Shown here: in pieces, positions 47,777 through 59,365 of the stretch
Layout: each line of letters opens with the position of its first letter
Position numbering within the stretch: position 1 is the first letter of the stretch
NCBI GenBank assembly: GCA_019009955.1
Contig: CM032230.1
Location: forward strand, 17,346,001 to 17,410,000
Source of the DNA: Riptortus pedestris
Taxonomy: Eukaryota; Arthropoda; Insecta; Hemiptera; Alydidae
Length of the DNA stretch: 64,000 bases
Reading direction: 5' to 3'
Position numbers and translations under genes: made by a program
Notes under the pieces: generated by a model
Told to the model about the DNA's origin: nothing
Databases searched by the model: none
What the model saw: only the letters and a program-made list of their open reading frames with translations

Positions 47777-48270
47777 CTGTTACCGCTCTAGCGGTCGCAA
47801 TTATTGTTTAATCGTTACCAAACTCGATATTTAGTCGTTTTATGTAAAAAGAAAGATCAAGTTCGTTAATGGCTGAAATCGGAACAGTGGGAGGGGGGGG
47901 GGTTTAGAGGGGAGGATTTTCGAAAATTCGAAATATCTCCGTTACTATACGTCGGATCAAAATATATTACAGAATCAATCTTATTGCAAATTAAATTTAC
48001 TATAAATATTGTTGTATACATTTATTCTGTATCTTGAATATTAACTGAGATATTTACATTTGTATTCTGCATGTGCTCGGCAGCAGTGGCTATGTTCGGA
48101 CTTTCGCCGTGAGCTCTGGCGGCCGTTTTTGTAACTATTCGTCCTTCGTGAATAGGTTTAGAGGTTTCTAAGAGGTTTCTGTACTACTACAGCTGTTATT
48201 AGGCAGATTTTTCTATTGTAAAACTTCACGTGGAAATCTGCTTAGTTTACGCAGCCCCTGCGTGACGGAC
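47590..48270 (+). mobile_element. Helentron-like element, subtype B, complete
   Basis: 681 bp from AGCAGATTTCCCTTAAGGG (after CTTTT) to GACGGAC (before TTTTT). The 5' hairpin, the TA block at about 47718-47771, the core, the B module and the 3' hairpin ACGCAGCCCCTGCGT are all intact. It is among the least diverged copies. Confidence 0.93.
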
Positions 48271-48379
48271 TTTTTGATAATTCCTTTATCTCAAAGTCTG
48301 AATTACTTTTTTTTTATAAATCAGAGTCTAGACAATAATTCTTCCTCATTAAAATCTAACTATGATTCTCTATTCACGT

Positions 48380-48635
48380 TATTCAGAACACAGTTTTGTG
48401 GCTCCTCACAATTTATTTTTAAAAACACTTATCGCTTTCGGGAACTTAAATTCTCATCATCGGAGTTACAAACAATAAAACACAATAAATAAGAAGTTTG
48501 GTCTAAAACTATGTTAAAAACGGGTTTAAGCTCATGCATATAAAAAACAGACGATAAAACTATCAAAGTTACCAACAACTGGTAGTCGTTTTTAAAAATA
48601 AATTGTGAGGAGCCACAAAACCGTTGTCCGAATTG
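48380..48635. repeat. Inverted repeat pair, possible small transposon
   Basis: Arms 48393-48426 and 48588-48621 are exact 34-bp reverse complements (GTTTTGTGGCTCCTCACAAT begins the left arm) around a 161-nt spacer. The spacer contains CTTTCGGGAACTTAAATTCT, CATCATCGG, which on the minus strand resembles a decayed hammerhead core. Confidence 0.85.
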
Positions 48636-48639
48636 CCTG

Positions 48640-49298
48640 ATTCATCAGCCTAACTAACAAGAGAAAATAAAAATGATTCTCTATTTATCTCAAAAGTCTG
48701 CAATGATTCTTCCTTTACCCCTTAGTGTGAATAAGATTATAGTTTCACATCATCTTTATCTCATAGTCTCGTTAAGATTCTTTATTTATCTGAAAATGTA
48801 TACTTCTTTTTTTATATATGTCTAACTACAGATAAGAGTTTTTTCCCTATCGAAATTTCGACAAAATTGTCTTGTCATCTCAAATGTCTGTCAAAAACAC
48901 AATCATTATCTAAAAAACATTAGTGTACAACACACTATAGTCTACAATTTCTAATCTCTACATCTCTTCTACATTGCCAGGGTGTATACACTTTAATTTT
49001 TTATTATTTATTCTTTTTGGTTCCTGGTTTTCGTTTTCTTTTCATTTTTTAAATCCCTCATATACTTTATTTATATTATTTTCATTACCCTGATGTTTCC
49101 ATGAACAATATCGTTTCCTACATATAACCTGGTATGCCAAAGAACTGTTTCAGGTATCACCAAATTCTATAGTCTTCTCTTCTTTTTTCTTTTATCGTTA
49201 TTTTTTGCTGTTTGTTTTGTTGAGTGAATTGCCGGCGTAGTGGAACTCATTTAAAGTTTTAAAAAAAAAATTCTCAAAGTTAAATTCTTTTTTTTTTT
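48640..49298. other. T-rich intronic sequence
   Basis: Nothing recognised apart from poly-T and poly-A tracts near 49190-49298. Confidence 0.4.
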
Positions 49299-49487
49299 AG
49301 CAGATTTCCCTTCAGGGAAATCAGCTATTGAGGTCGTACTTATGACGCGATTTTCGAAAAATTTCTTCAAATGTCCATCGATCCTACCCAGGAATGACGA
49401 AAATGAGGTCCGTTCAAAACGGATTTCTCTATTGTATAACTTTACGTGGGAAATCTGCTTACTTTACGCAGCCCGTGCGTGACGGAC
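49299..49487 (+). mobile_element. Miniature 189-bp Helentron-like derivative
   Basis: It keeps the 5' terminus (AGCAGATTTCCCTTCAGGG to GAGGTCCGTTCAAAAC, about 130 bp), joined directly to the B-type 3' end (GGATTTCTCTATTGTATAAC to GACGGAC). Microsatellite, core and most of the B module are gone. It is flanked by T's upstream and ATTTTT downstream. One arm of the 3' hairpin loop is changed (GCAGCCCGTGCG). Confidence 0.9.
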
Positions 49488-51659
49488 ATTTTTATATAGC
49501 TAAGTCTTTTTCCCCATCGAATTTTCGCTAAAATTTTGTTTTCATCTCAAAAGTCTAAAGACATTCTTCCTTTGCTCCATTGCTTGAATAGAATTCTTCC
49601 TTTATCTCATAGTCTAGATAAGATTCTGTATTTATGTCAAAATTCCTTCTTTTTTTATATATGTCAAACTATAGGTAAGTTTATCATAAGTTTTGTTAGC
49701 TTGATGACATTCATATGTGCACAACGCTTTCAGCTAGATGAAATGCAGAGATTGAAGCTGTCGGACGGGACGCGAAATGTCTAGATGACGATGGGCATGT
49801 ACTAGGGAGTGAGCCGAGACTCAGGGGGGAAGGTTGGAGGTGCTTTGCGGGGTTTTTGCAAGGAAGCCGCACTAACGGTATTCCCTTCTATATGGACCGC
49901 TCTCTCCGCCGATAGTTGCCAGCCATAATGAACTCTAGGGCAGGACTTAGGCCCTCTCCCTCTCTCACTGTCCTAAGCCCAGAACTAATTGGCATAATTA
50001 TTCGAAATCAAACCCTCACCACATAACCTATCTTAGATTTGAATCACCTTATTAAAATGACGAGGTAAAACGCCACCAAAGCTAAAATAGCTTACAAGTT
50101 CCTATACTTCACCCCCCCCTATACAGAGCCTTCATCATATCTAAGTACGGGGGGGGGGGTGATGGGAATAAGTCTATGATAATTCGGGCGTCCCCCCCTC
50201 CCACTAGAGCAAGGAAAACAAGCTGGAGACTTCTCTTCACACACACACTCACATACAAGTATATATATTGCTTGTCCGCATAGTGAGCAGAGGTAGGACT
50301 ATTGAAGTCCGAAGTTCTGACTCTTGCATAGAATCCTCAGATTCACTTTCATTGTTTATTTGCAAAACAAGGGCAATTTTATTCAAATTTTTCGAAAAAC
50401 GTAAATGGTGAAATGGTGTTTTAATTTTAACCCTTGGGTCCTGTATGTAAAGTTCCTATGAAGAAATGCTCTGCAAACAAACATACCGGTTAATGTAGAT
50501 GGAGCGTAGAGAGATTATCATCCTTTTGTGGCCCCAAATCCTATGCGAATTGCGATATTTGAAGACATTTATTATTAAAAAGAACTCTTTATATACAGAT
50601 GTCCCTGTAATGTTATACTGTGTTACAATCCACCTTCCAAACGACGGGCGTAGAAGTTAATAGGTTTCTCCATTAAGTTTATACTTTAAAAAAAAAAACC
50701 TAATGATTCGAGAAGCCATTCCATTGGTTCGAAACGACTCGGTGCTTATAGTCGGCAGACTCGTAACCTCCATTCCAGTGGATAGTTTCTCTCGAAATGT
50801 CTTTGCGCGCATAAATCCTAAATCGTGACTAGCAGTCGTCTATCAAGATGGGCATTTCGCTGCGTCTCGAAACTAACGTACTTCATTTCGCAGGTTTCAC
50901 TTTTTGCTCTTTGTTTACAACTCCTAATTGAAATAATTTGCCATCCAACATCGTTTCCTCGAAACAAAATTTATGTTTTGGCTCTTTATAGCGACACGTC
51001 TATTAGATAAGAGCTTCAACCATTTTCTCCTAATGGCGATTATATGTTGTAGAAGGATTGCTAATTGGCTCTCTGTGTCGGGAGAAATACCTCCTGAATG
51101 TGTTCATTCCGAATATACTTCTACTTATGAAACATCGCGACTGAAAGCAGTGAGCACCTAACGATATGTTAACTAAAAGGCAATAACCAAGGGAGGTCAG
51201 TAATGATACGCTACTTGAAAAAGGTAAACAATTCCACTCAAAATTTTCATTATAGTAGCTGAGTGCCTTCGAGGTAGGAGGCACCCAAGAGAACAGTGGG
51301 CGGCTCTAGAACACTGATGATGACTTTGGAACCACAAATGTACTGAGCAATGTAAATGAATAATGAGGGAATCTTTTCATCTTTTTAGAATATCGTTTAC
51401 GCATTTTTCTGGCTATACAGTCCTCTCGTGACATAATCAAGACATATTGAAAAATCAAACACATATTGGGCTTCTATGAAAAGAAACGTATGAGATTGTA
51501 CCATTCAGTAGGCTGGTGTCAAGGGATTCTTTAAATCTCGCAAGTCTGGAAGTAATTAAATCCGGGGAGTGATAGTTGCCGCTAGCATAAAACATATTTG
51601 TACGACACGGTGGACATGAGGCATCCCGCACAATTAGGATAACTACAGCTAATGTTGTC
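49488..51659. other. Intronic sequence, no gene recognised
   Basis: Poly-C and poly-G tracts occur near 50105-50205. Frames of 60-85 codons at 49536 and 50825-51284 have no recognised domains. Confidence 0.4.
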
Positions 51660-52260
51660 TTGCTTTATACCGCAACTTTGTTGATTGCAATGTAGAAAGG
51701 AGGCCTGTGCGAATTGATGACTTCAGCAATTGCAGTATGATCGGGAGCTGTGAATCGCTTGTTGCTAACGTTTCCTTGCCTACTACTGGAGTATTGTTGA
51801 TTGCAATGTAGGACGGAGCCCGGTGCAAAGGATGACTTCAGCAATTCCAGTACGATCTGGAACTGTGCATCGCTTGCTGCTAACGTTTCTTTGTCTACTA
51901 CAAGATTTTTGTTGATTGAAATATAGGAAGATGGCCTGTGAGAATGATGACTTCTGCAATTGCTGTATGATCTGGAGCTGTGAATCGCTTGTTGCTGATG
52001 TTGCTAAGACTAATACGGGAGCTTCGTCGATTGGAATGTAGGAAGGCGACCGGTGCGTAGGATGACTTCAGCAATGCAGATTGATCTGAAGTTGTGTATC
52101 ACCTTTCGCTGATGTTGCCTTCAGCAAAGCTGCGGTAGTAGGCAAGGCATAGCTGCATTGCATCACTTGTTGCTGATGTTGCTAAGGCTTCTACCAGAGC
52201 TTTGTTGATTGGAATGTAGGAAGGAGGCCGGTGCGAATCGGCTGCTGAACGGGAGTGGAG
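51660..52260. repeat. Tandem repeat of about 115 bp
   Basis: About five diverged units. TTGTTGATTG-like starts lie at 51678, 51794, 51909 and 52023, and again at 52202. Units share GATGACTTCAGCAATTGCAG and GAGCTGTGAATCGCTTGTTG. Confidence 0.85.
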
Positions 52261-52365
52261 ATGTTGGTGCTGAGGTAGTGGACTAACTACCCCTTTCGGG
52301 AGATCGGATCCTCATCATCTGCCGTCAGCTAATCGAAATATAATTACCACCCTACCCCTCCCTCA

Positions 52366-52369
<4 letters not shown>

Positions 52370-52410
<41 letters not shown>

Positions 52411-52425
52411 CTCTATCTCTCTCGC
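52370..52425. repeat. CT microsatellite
   Basis: An almost pure CT run, with imperfect CT-rich sequence after it. Confidence 0.92.
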
Positions 52426-52429
52426 TCTC

Positions 52430-53474
52430 CCCTTTATAAGTATCTCCCGCCGCAAACATTAGGCTAGAGGTCTCTCCCCTTCTACCTAGCCCACCCTAGC
52501 CCCGCCTCCAAAAACTCTGCCTTCCTTAATATTAATGATTAGAGTAAAAAAGATTGGAAAAAAATGAAGAATTTAAAAATAGAATACGACACAGATTAAT
52601 TTTTAGAAAGAATCACTTAATGAAGGTGTATTGGGTTCAGTAACTGAAAGCTTGACTTGCAGTAGAAGCTTGTTTTAAATTGTTAGTTGATGGAATTTTA
52701 TCCGAATGCTTGAGGTTATTAGTTTTTTCTTCCATTCAGCTAATTATGACTATTAGGGCTCTTCTTCTTTACGACACTGTCATGCATTTCCTCTATCATT
52801 CTTCAGAATATTTACATTTGATAGATAGATCGGTCATTACTGAGGTCTGGTAACAAAATAATTCACTGTTGCATTACAGGACATAAATGACATTAAGTAT
52901 TGAAATATTAACTTAAGTTGAGAAGAGAATTTAAGTATAAAAAGGCTCCGCTTTGTTCAATATGACTATTGTTCTCCGACGTTTACTAATAGGGAACAGA
53001 ATTTTCAAAAACTGTACTAATTCTAAAGCACGAATGATCTAGTTTGTGGTATTCAGTGGTGGAAAATATATTTTACAGTATTCTATCATTAGCCGTATTA
53101 TAAACATCCTATCATTATCTGAAAGTATAAACATGAGAGTATACTTAATCCTGCCATTATCGAAGTTTTTAATTTAACGAGTAGAGCAAGGCGTATTGAT
53201 TGGATATTTCATAAACACATACGCCACTGCACACCTCCGCAAGTTTCAAAGAGCGCTGTTAAGTTCACTATTGATTTAGAGATAATTCGCTCTCTGAAGT
53301 TAGTCTGAGCTCCTAATTGAGAACACCTTCTACATATCCACAGAAATGACGTGGATGCTAAATCTCTCCAGGGTGGCACAGTTCTCGTGAAGGGGCCAGT
53401 TGCTGGCCGTCCACCGGAAGGAATTATCATGTACCACGCAGAGAAGTGGCCATCAATGATATGAATAGCAGAAT
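52430..53474. other. Intronic sequence, no gene recognised
   Basis: Nothing recognised. Confidence 0.4.
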
Positions 53475-53880
53475 TCTTGACTTCTTGGGAAACCTACCAG
53501 GCTTCTTGTGTAACCGACGTGACATTTTGGGTAATGCTCCTGGCTTTTGGGGTAATCCACCGGGATGTTTCGGTAAAACGCCTACCTTATTGGGTAATCA
53601 GCAGGGTTTTTTTTTTGGTAAAACACCTGTCTTTTTGGGTAATCCAGCTGCCTTTTAAGGTAATCAAGCGCCTGGCATTTTGGGTAATCCACCTGGCTTT
53701 TTGGGCAATCCACTTGATTTTTTAGGAACCCCGATGGGTTTTGGGTAATCAGACTGGCTTATTGGGCAATTAACTTGACTTTTTGGGAACCCCGCTGGGT
53801 TTTTGGGTAATCCGCCTGGCTTTTGGGTTATTCCGTCTGGTTTTTTGGGTAATTCACTTGGCATTTTGGGTAATCACACC
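53475..53880. repeat. Minisatellite of about 28 bp
   Basis: Imperfect units of the type TTTTGGGTAATCCACCTGGC, about 14 copies with frequent one- to two-base length changes. Open frames on both strands follow the repeat. Confidence 0.88.
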
Positions 53881-54625
53881 AACGGTTCCATTTGCTGAAG
53901 AGTAAACCACTTGTTGAGGTTTCTCATCAGAATTTCTAGCCTTAAAGGGATAATCACAACTCTATTCTTAGAAAATATTGTGTAGTATAACTTCTCCCGC
54001 TCTGCCGTGCCCTGAATTGCATTACTTCCCTTGTTAGTTTAGAAGAGACGGAATAATATAGTCGTTTATTATTGCTCTTTCAATGATTATTGAATTCGCT
54101 AGCAGGCCTAAATATGTTATTCTGAGAGGAGCCTTGGGAGCGGTTTAGAGAAAACAAACTAAAAGGGAAAGCCATGTAAAAATATGTGAGTAATCCCCAC
54201 GAAGAGGAAAGCAGCGGAGCGAATTCCACCAGCTGTAATGTGTGTATCGAGTATGGAGTATGGAAAAGGTGTTTGGGGGAAATGCAAATGGCGCATGTAT
54301 GGCTTTCACGGGAGACAGCTGATTACTCATGCTCAAGCCCGACCTTTGGATAGAAAGTCTGAGGCCGATATCTTCACGCCAATAATTCCACCTTGCCTCT
54401 ACTTCCTTCTCGCTCTTACTAATAGAAATACTTATTAACATCAGCGGGCGAGAGTTCTCCCAATACATCTTCCACTCTGACCCCATCACCTCAAAACCAC
54501 TTTCCAGTATAAATAAACTTGGCGGATTTGAATTATTATCGTTATTCTCCCTCCGCAATGTTACTCCCACCAGCCAATTCAATGAAGATATCCGATAATT
54601 GTGGAGCATTCTAAGCAATTTCGAT
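53881..54625. other. Intronic sequence, no gene recognised
   Basis: A 157-codon minus-strand frame (54145-54618) shows no recognisable domain and mixed low-information sequence, so it is not called as a gene. Confidence 0.4.
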
Positions 54626-54637
54626 TGAAAACCATTT

Positions 54638-54858
54638 TTTTTTTATTTTACGTCAACTTCATGCAACTGGGCTAATCGGGACGGGTTATCTACAGGTTAC
54701 CATCCTTTTCTAGCCAGGGTGGGCCTAAGGAGTTTATTTAATGAGGCCGTCATTAGATAAATTTCCACTGCTCAGGGCGGGATTCAAACCCGCCACTCTC
54801 GGTCTGCCATGCGAGATTAGGACCAACGCCCGAACTCAGAAGGCCAGCCCGAGCCCTC
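54638..54858 (-). mobile_element. tRNA-derived SINE with 12-bp target duplication
   Basis: On the minus strand the head carries a good B box (GGCGGGTTTGAATCCCGC) after GTTCGGGCGTTGGTCC. The body includes CCCACCCTGGCTAGAAAAGG and GGTAACCTGTAGATAACCCG, ending in an A-rich tail. TGAAAACCATTT stands on both sides (54626-54637 and 54859-54870). It is the best-preserved copy in the window. Confidence 0.92.
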
Positions 54859-54972
54859 TGAAAACCATTTATTCTTGAGGCTCTCCGCCAGTTGTTCGAA
54901 TAGTACATTTATAATTGGGAGGGAAAAAGTTTCAAGTGATAAAGGCTCCACTAAAGTAATAAAAGGAAAATT

Positions 54973-55483
54973 CGATCACGTAGGGGCTGCGTTAACTCAG
55001 CAGATCTCCCACGTGAGTAATGGCGTATTTCCATTTACCTCAAAGGGGAAAATTTCAATTAGGACAATATTTAGGCTTCAAATAATGTGCTTCATAATAT
55101 AGCAGCATATTGTTAATAAGACATGAGTAGGAGTGGGGGTTTACTGAAGGCCTCAAACTAAAAAATAAAATATCTCGGTTAATAATTAAATTAAGAAAGA
55201 GAAAAATGTACATTACAACATATATAGAACTTTACATTTTTCATATATAGAACTTTACATTTTTTTATATAGAACTTTACATTTGGTTATATAAAATTTA
55301 TCGATCATACGCTTAATAACGGAGATATTAAGAACTTTCGAAATTAGCCCCCTCTGAACCTCCACCCTCCTACTGGTCGTATTTCAGACATAAACGAACT
55401 TAAACTTTAGTTTTACATAAAACGTTTAAATATCGAGGTCGGTAACGATCAAACAAAAATTGCGATGGCTAGAGCGTTAACAG

Positions 55484-55523
<40 letters not shown>

Positions 55524-55629
55524 GTATACATAATTTTTAATTTTTTTTTTAACGGGCCTAATTTTCGTCATCTTCTGGTTAGGATGGACATTTTAGGTAA
55601 TTTTTCGAAATTGAGGGAAATCTGCTAAA
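54973..55629 (-). mobile_element. Helentron-like element, subtype A, near complete
   Basis: It starts at TCGATCACGTAGGGGCTGCG and ends at TTGAGGGAAATCTGCT. A local triplication of a block containing ATATAGAACTTTACATTTT lies at about 55218-55281. The TA block is at about 55488-55516. The 5' hairpin arm is partly deleted. Confidence 0.87.
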
Positions 55630-56346
55630 AAGAAAGCGAATTTACAATAGCAATCTCGGTGACTTCATCAGGCTTATGACTGCCACTACTGTTCATCTGG
55701 GTAGGTCTCAGCAAAGGGACTAAACGTAAAATATCGCCTTTTGGTCCTGAGAAGATCGGTAGAACAGTTTGCGCAAGAAGTCTAAGAAATTAAAAAAGAT
55801 GATATATGCATACAGAAATAAAACGTAAGCAGGAAGAGGTTTTATAAGGACGAAATTGCAATAATTAAATGTTGCGTTGTTATGGTTTGGTTCGAAACAT
55901 TTTATAAAATCAGTCGTGATAAAGTAATCAACCATGATTGAGTTTCTACTCGAAAATTCATTGAGTTATATGTATTTTGTTTCGTCTTCAGTCTCGAATA
56001 AACACCCACTCCTCCGCTCAAGTAAGTTTTCTGTAAGCTGTTATGTTACTTAGTAATCAACTTCAAGTCTTGTTAAGAATGGCTGATTGTTAAGGTATAA
56101 ACAGAGATTACAATGTCCAGATGATGTCCTCAGTGTATCATTTCTGCACGTGGGAAATCGGCTTTGTCCGTGGGTCGGACTCCTCAATTTCATGACAATT
56201 CAAATTGGAAGATGGTAATAGTACAGAATAAGCCATCACAAGAAGAATCTGCAATTCCCAGGAACATTTAAATATTTTTCGCTTTTAATTCCCGATATAC
56301 GCCTCTATATTTGACGGAGAATCTTCAACAATCGGATGGGACTTTT
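55630..56346. other. Intronic sequence with one element scrap
   Basis: CACGTGGGAAATCGGCTTTG at about 56148 is a decayed Helentron-like 3' end. Nothing else is recognised. Confidence 0.4.
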
Positions 56347-56471
56347 AGCAGATTTCCCTTAAGGGAAATCAGCTATTGAGGTCGTACTCATGACGCGATT
56401 TTCGAAACTTTTCTTCAAATGTCCATAGATCCTACCCAGGAGATGACGTAAATGTGGTCCGTTCAAAACTG

Positions 56472-56522
<51 letters not shown>

Positions 56523-56998
56523 CTGCATGCTCTAGCGGTCGCAATTTTTGTCTTATCGTTACCAAACTTGATATATAAATCGTCTTATGTAAAAATAAAG
56601 ATCAAGTTCGTTAACGGCTGAAAACGGACAAGGGGAGGAGAGGTTTAGAGGGAGAGAATTTCTAAAATTCCTAATATCTCCGTTAATATGCATCGGATCG
56701 AAAAATTGTATCGAACCAATCTTATTGCAAATGTAATGTTCTATTAATGTTGTTATGTACATTTCTTCACTATCTTGATTATTAACTGAGGTATTAGCAT
56801 TTTTTAGTTTTCGGTCTTTAGTAAATCCCCACTCCTACTAATCTCATATTAACAATATTCTATTATGTAATGAAGCTCTTTATTTGAAGCTTAAATACCA
56901 AATATTGTTATCATTGAACTTTTAAGTTTTGAAATAAATGCAAATACGTGGCGCACATGGAAAATGTGATTAGTTAACGCAGCCCCTGCGTGACGGAC
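56347..56998 (+). mobile_element. Helentron-like element, subtype A, complete
   Basis: 652 bp from AGCAGATTTCCCTTAAGGG (after CTTTT) to GACGGAC (before TTTTT), with TA block, core, A module (CCCACTCCTACTAATCTCAT) and perfect 3' hairpin. It is a good reference copy for subtype A. Confidence 0.93.
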
Positions 56999-57471
56999 TT
57001 TTTGTAATTTAGGTATTGTAAAGGTTAAGCGTACAGAAGGTGAAATTATTCCTAGATTGAGAGTGAGGAGTAGATTCGAAAAGAAAACTCTAACATGGTT
57101 AGAGAAACCTGTAAGATATTTCTAAACCTTGCTTAAGTGGTCATTTTGCGTTAATTATTCTTTGGAGTGACTAATAGGTGAGCGGGTTTTCAGCTGAGAA
57201 TATCTAAATTACATTGAAACATAACTTTCTATAAAAAAGTCTGAGCTAGATGTATAGTTTAGCTGTGGAAACCTGACCCCCTGACCTAACTTGGGTTTAA
57301 ATAGCTGGCAGATTGCTGGAGGAGAAAGGTTCTAGAAGAGCAATAAAGATAGCGGTTGGATATATATATATACTGTGGCATGGGGGAGAAAGTATTAATT
57401 TTGCCTCACGGTGCGGAGCAGGCATGTTCAAGATGGTCTCAATACCTCCTTCTTCCATATCAGCAACTAGG
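56999..57471. other. Intronic sequence, no gene recognised
   Basis: Nothing recognised. Confidence 0.4.
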
Positions 57472-57508
57472 TCACGCAAGGGCTGCGTAAACTAAGAAGT
57501 ATTCCCAC
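57472..57508 (-). mobile_element. Helentron-like 3'-end fragment
   Basis: GTCACGCAAGGGCTGCGTAA, then ACTAAGAAGTATTCCCAC; only the reversed terminus remains. Confidence 0.75.
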
Positions 57509-57544
57509 AAGCTGGAACGAAAGGCTCATGATTATCCCCCCCCC

Positions 57545-57838
57545 CTCCTCGTGGTGTTGACTAGGCTTAGAATCGGACATTCACTACTTACACATTCATA
57601 GCTCATAAACCTAAAAGATCGACCTACATGCACTCACTGTAACACAGCAATGACCATTACACATCTCCTGACCGACTGCAGACTACGTGGACATTTGTAC
57701 TTACAGAACGACTTGTACGAACTATTGACAGAAGGTAGTCCACATATAAACACACTCTTTAATCACTTAAAGACAATTAACATTTATAACAAACTTTACA
57801 GCACACCTACTCCTCTCATCTCTCTACGTTTTTATTAG
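57545..57838 (+). pseudogene. Non-LTR retrotransposon ORF2 carboxyl end, broken
   Basis: The frame reads LRIGHSLLTHS, an in-frame TAG at 57599, then LINLKDRPTCTHCNTAM and THLLTDCRLRG. This is the RIGH...THS block followed by the C-x2-C...H-x4-C zinc-binding motif found at the end of the ORF2 protein of several non-LTR retrotransposon clades. About 50 further residues follow. The upstream part is missing (5' truncation at a poly-C tract). The final stop TAG lies across the junction with the Helentron-like element inserted at 57837. The clade cannot be told from this fragment. Confidence 0.82.
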
Positions 57839-57969
57839 CAGATTTCCCTGAAGGGAAATCAGCTATTGAGGTCGTACTTATGACGCGATTTTCGAATAAT
57901 TTCTTCAAATGTCCATCGATCCAGGAGATGACGAAAATGAGGTCCGTTCAAAATTACACACACTAACAC

Positions 57970-58059
<90 letters not shown>

Positions 58060-58596
58060 CTGTTAACGCTGTAGCGTTCGCAATTTTTGTTTGATCGTTA
58101 TAAAACTTGATATTTAAACGTTTTGTACAAAAAGACAGATCAAGTCAAATCGGACCTTTGCGTACCCATATCGAGGTGTGGCTACAATGTAGGAGGCACC
58201 TAGCCGTGAAGCCTTATTCCTCCTACACCAATCCAACAACCTCATGGTGACTGAGGATTCGCTATGATGGTCAGAAGCGAATCCTATGGAAGGGACAATC
58301 TCCTACTACCCAGCTCCCACACGAGAGAACTTCTCCCACACATCGTCAAATCGGACTAATGGGAGGGGGGTTTAGAGGGAGGGATTTTCGGCATTTGTAT
58401 TGTGTGTGTGGTCGGCAAGAGTCGGCTATGTTCAGGACTTTCCGCCGAGAGCTAGTGCGGCCGTTTCCGTAACTGTTCGTCCCTCGTGAATAGGTTTAGA
58501 GATTGCTTACTACTACTGTTATTATGCGGCAGATTTCTCTATTATAAAACTTCACGTGGAAATCTGCTTAGTTTACGCAGCCCCTGCGTGACGGTC
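57837..58596 (+). mobile_element. Helentron-like element, subtype B, with internal insertion
   Basis: It runs from AGCAGATTTCCCTGAAGGG to ACGGTC before TTTT, with a long (CA)n(TA)n block at about 57973-58055 and a complete B module (GAGCTAGTGCGGCCGTTTCC). A foreign 201-bp segment lies at 58156-58356. Part of the core just upstream of it is deleted, and core sequence is also missing between the G-rich stretch and the B module. The element sits inside a retrotransposon copy. Confidence 0.9.
58156..58356. mobile_element. Unknown 201-bp insertion with 12-bp direct repeats
   Basis: GTCAAATCGGAC occurs at 58144-58155 and again at 58345-58356, and family sequence resumes after the second copy. The insert folds into two perfect hairpins: TGTAGGAGG/CCTCCTACA (58188-58196, 58219-58227) and AGGATTCGCT/AGCGAATCCT (58254-58263, 58276-58285). 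It has no poly-A tail and no convincing tRNA or 5S promoter. Confidence 0.75.
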
Positions 58597-58905
58597 TTTT
58601 CTCAAATTATGCCACTAATTCGAATTTGTGTTTTTTTTTTTGCAAACAAGGCTGTGTCATTTTTAAACTTGAGCCTTAGACTTTCATCATCCTCAAGCCA
58701 GGATTTGTCGCAAAAATTATAGTTTTATTTATCAGTTCCTTAGTTTTATTTTACTCTTCAGTTTTATGTATAGCTATATTTTATACTGTTTTAATAATTT
58801 TGAAAACATTTTTCTTTATTTTAACTTAAGGAATTGAAAATAAATGATACTGAGTGGCATCGCCTTGTTGCGAAGCTCACCTAATAAATAAATAAAATAA
58901 ATCAT
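58597..58905 (+). mobile_element. Retrotransposon 3' untranslated tail
   Basis: T-rich sequence ends with GGCATCGCCTTGTTGCGAAG, CTCACC and a (TAAA)n-type tail. With the ORF2 remnant at 57545-57838 it probably forms one retrotransposon copy split by the Helentron-like insertion. Confidence 0.65.
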
Positions 58906-59365
58906 GACCATCCCATATGATACTCAACATTTGTCCAGTAATAACTAGTCTATATGACAGGAAATTTCAACTTTCTAATGCTAGTTGATTTTGAGCTATG
59001 TGACGCACATACATACATTTCGAGCCAATTGTAAGTGGGGTACAATGTATACGGGGTGTCCAGAATATGCGGGCCGCTATTGAAATATCTTTTAAACCGT
59101 TAGAAAGATCGCAGAAGTGTAAAGGACCAAAGCTGTAGATCTTTTCAAAACCATATTCTTCAAAAAAAAAGCATACTTTTCCTACATACCTCACATTTTT
59201 AACACGTTTTTGAAAACTAAAGAAACTACTTTGGGAGCCATACTAAACGCAACAAAAATACACAAGTTTCTTGATTTTGATTTTTCGAGTAGTTTTCTAA
59301 AATGTAGGTTAAAGACGAAATAGTTAAAACTCATATTAATAAATAAATTTAACTTATAATATTAA
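58906..59365. other. Intronic sequence, no gene recognised
   Basis: A 75-codon minus-strand frame (58967-59194) has no recognised domain. Confidence 0.4.

Noticed and set aside
54145..54618. 157-codon minus-strand frame
   Set aside because: No recognisable domain, no splice context and sequence typical of chance frames.
58156..58344. Resemblance of the 201-bp insert to U4 snRNA or a hammerhead
   Set aside because: A few shared short words only (CTTTGCG, GGCTAC); the CTGAGGA stem is not followed by GAAA, so neither assignment holds.
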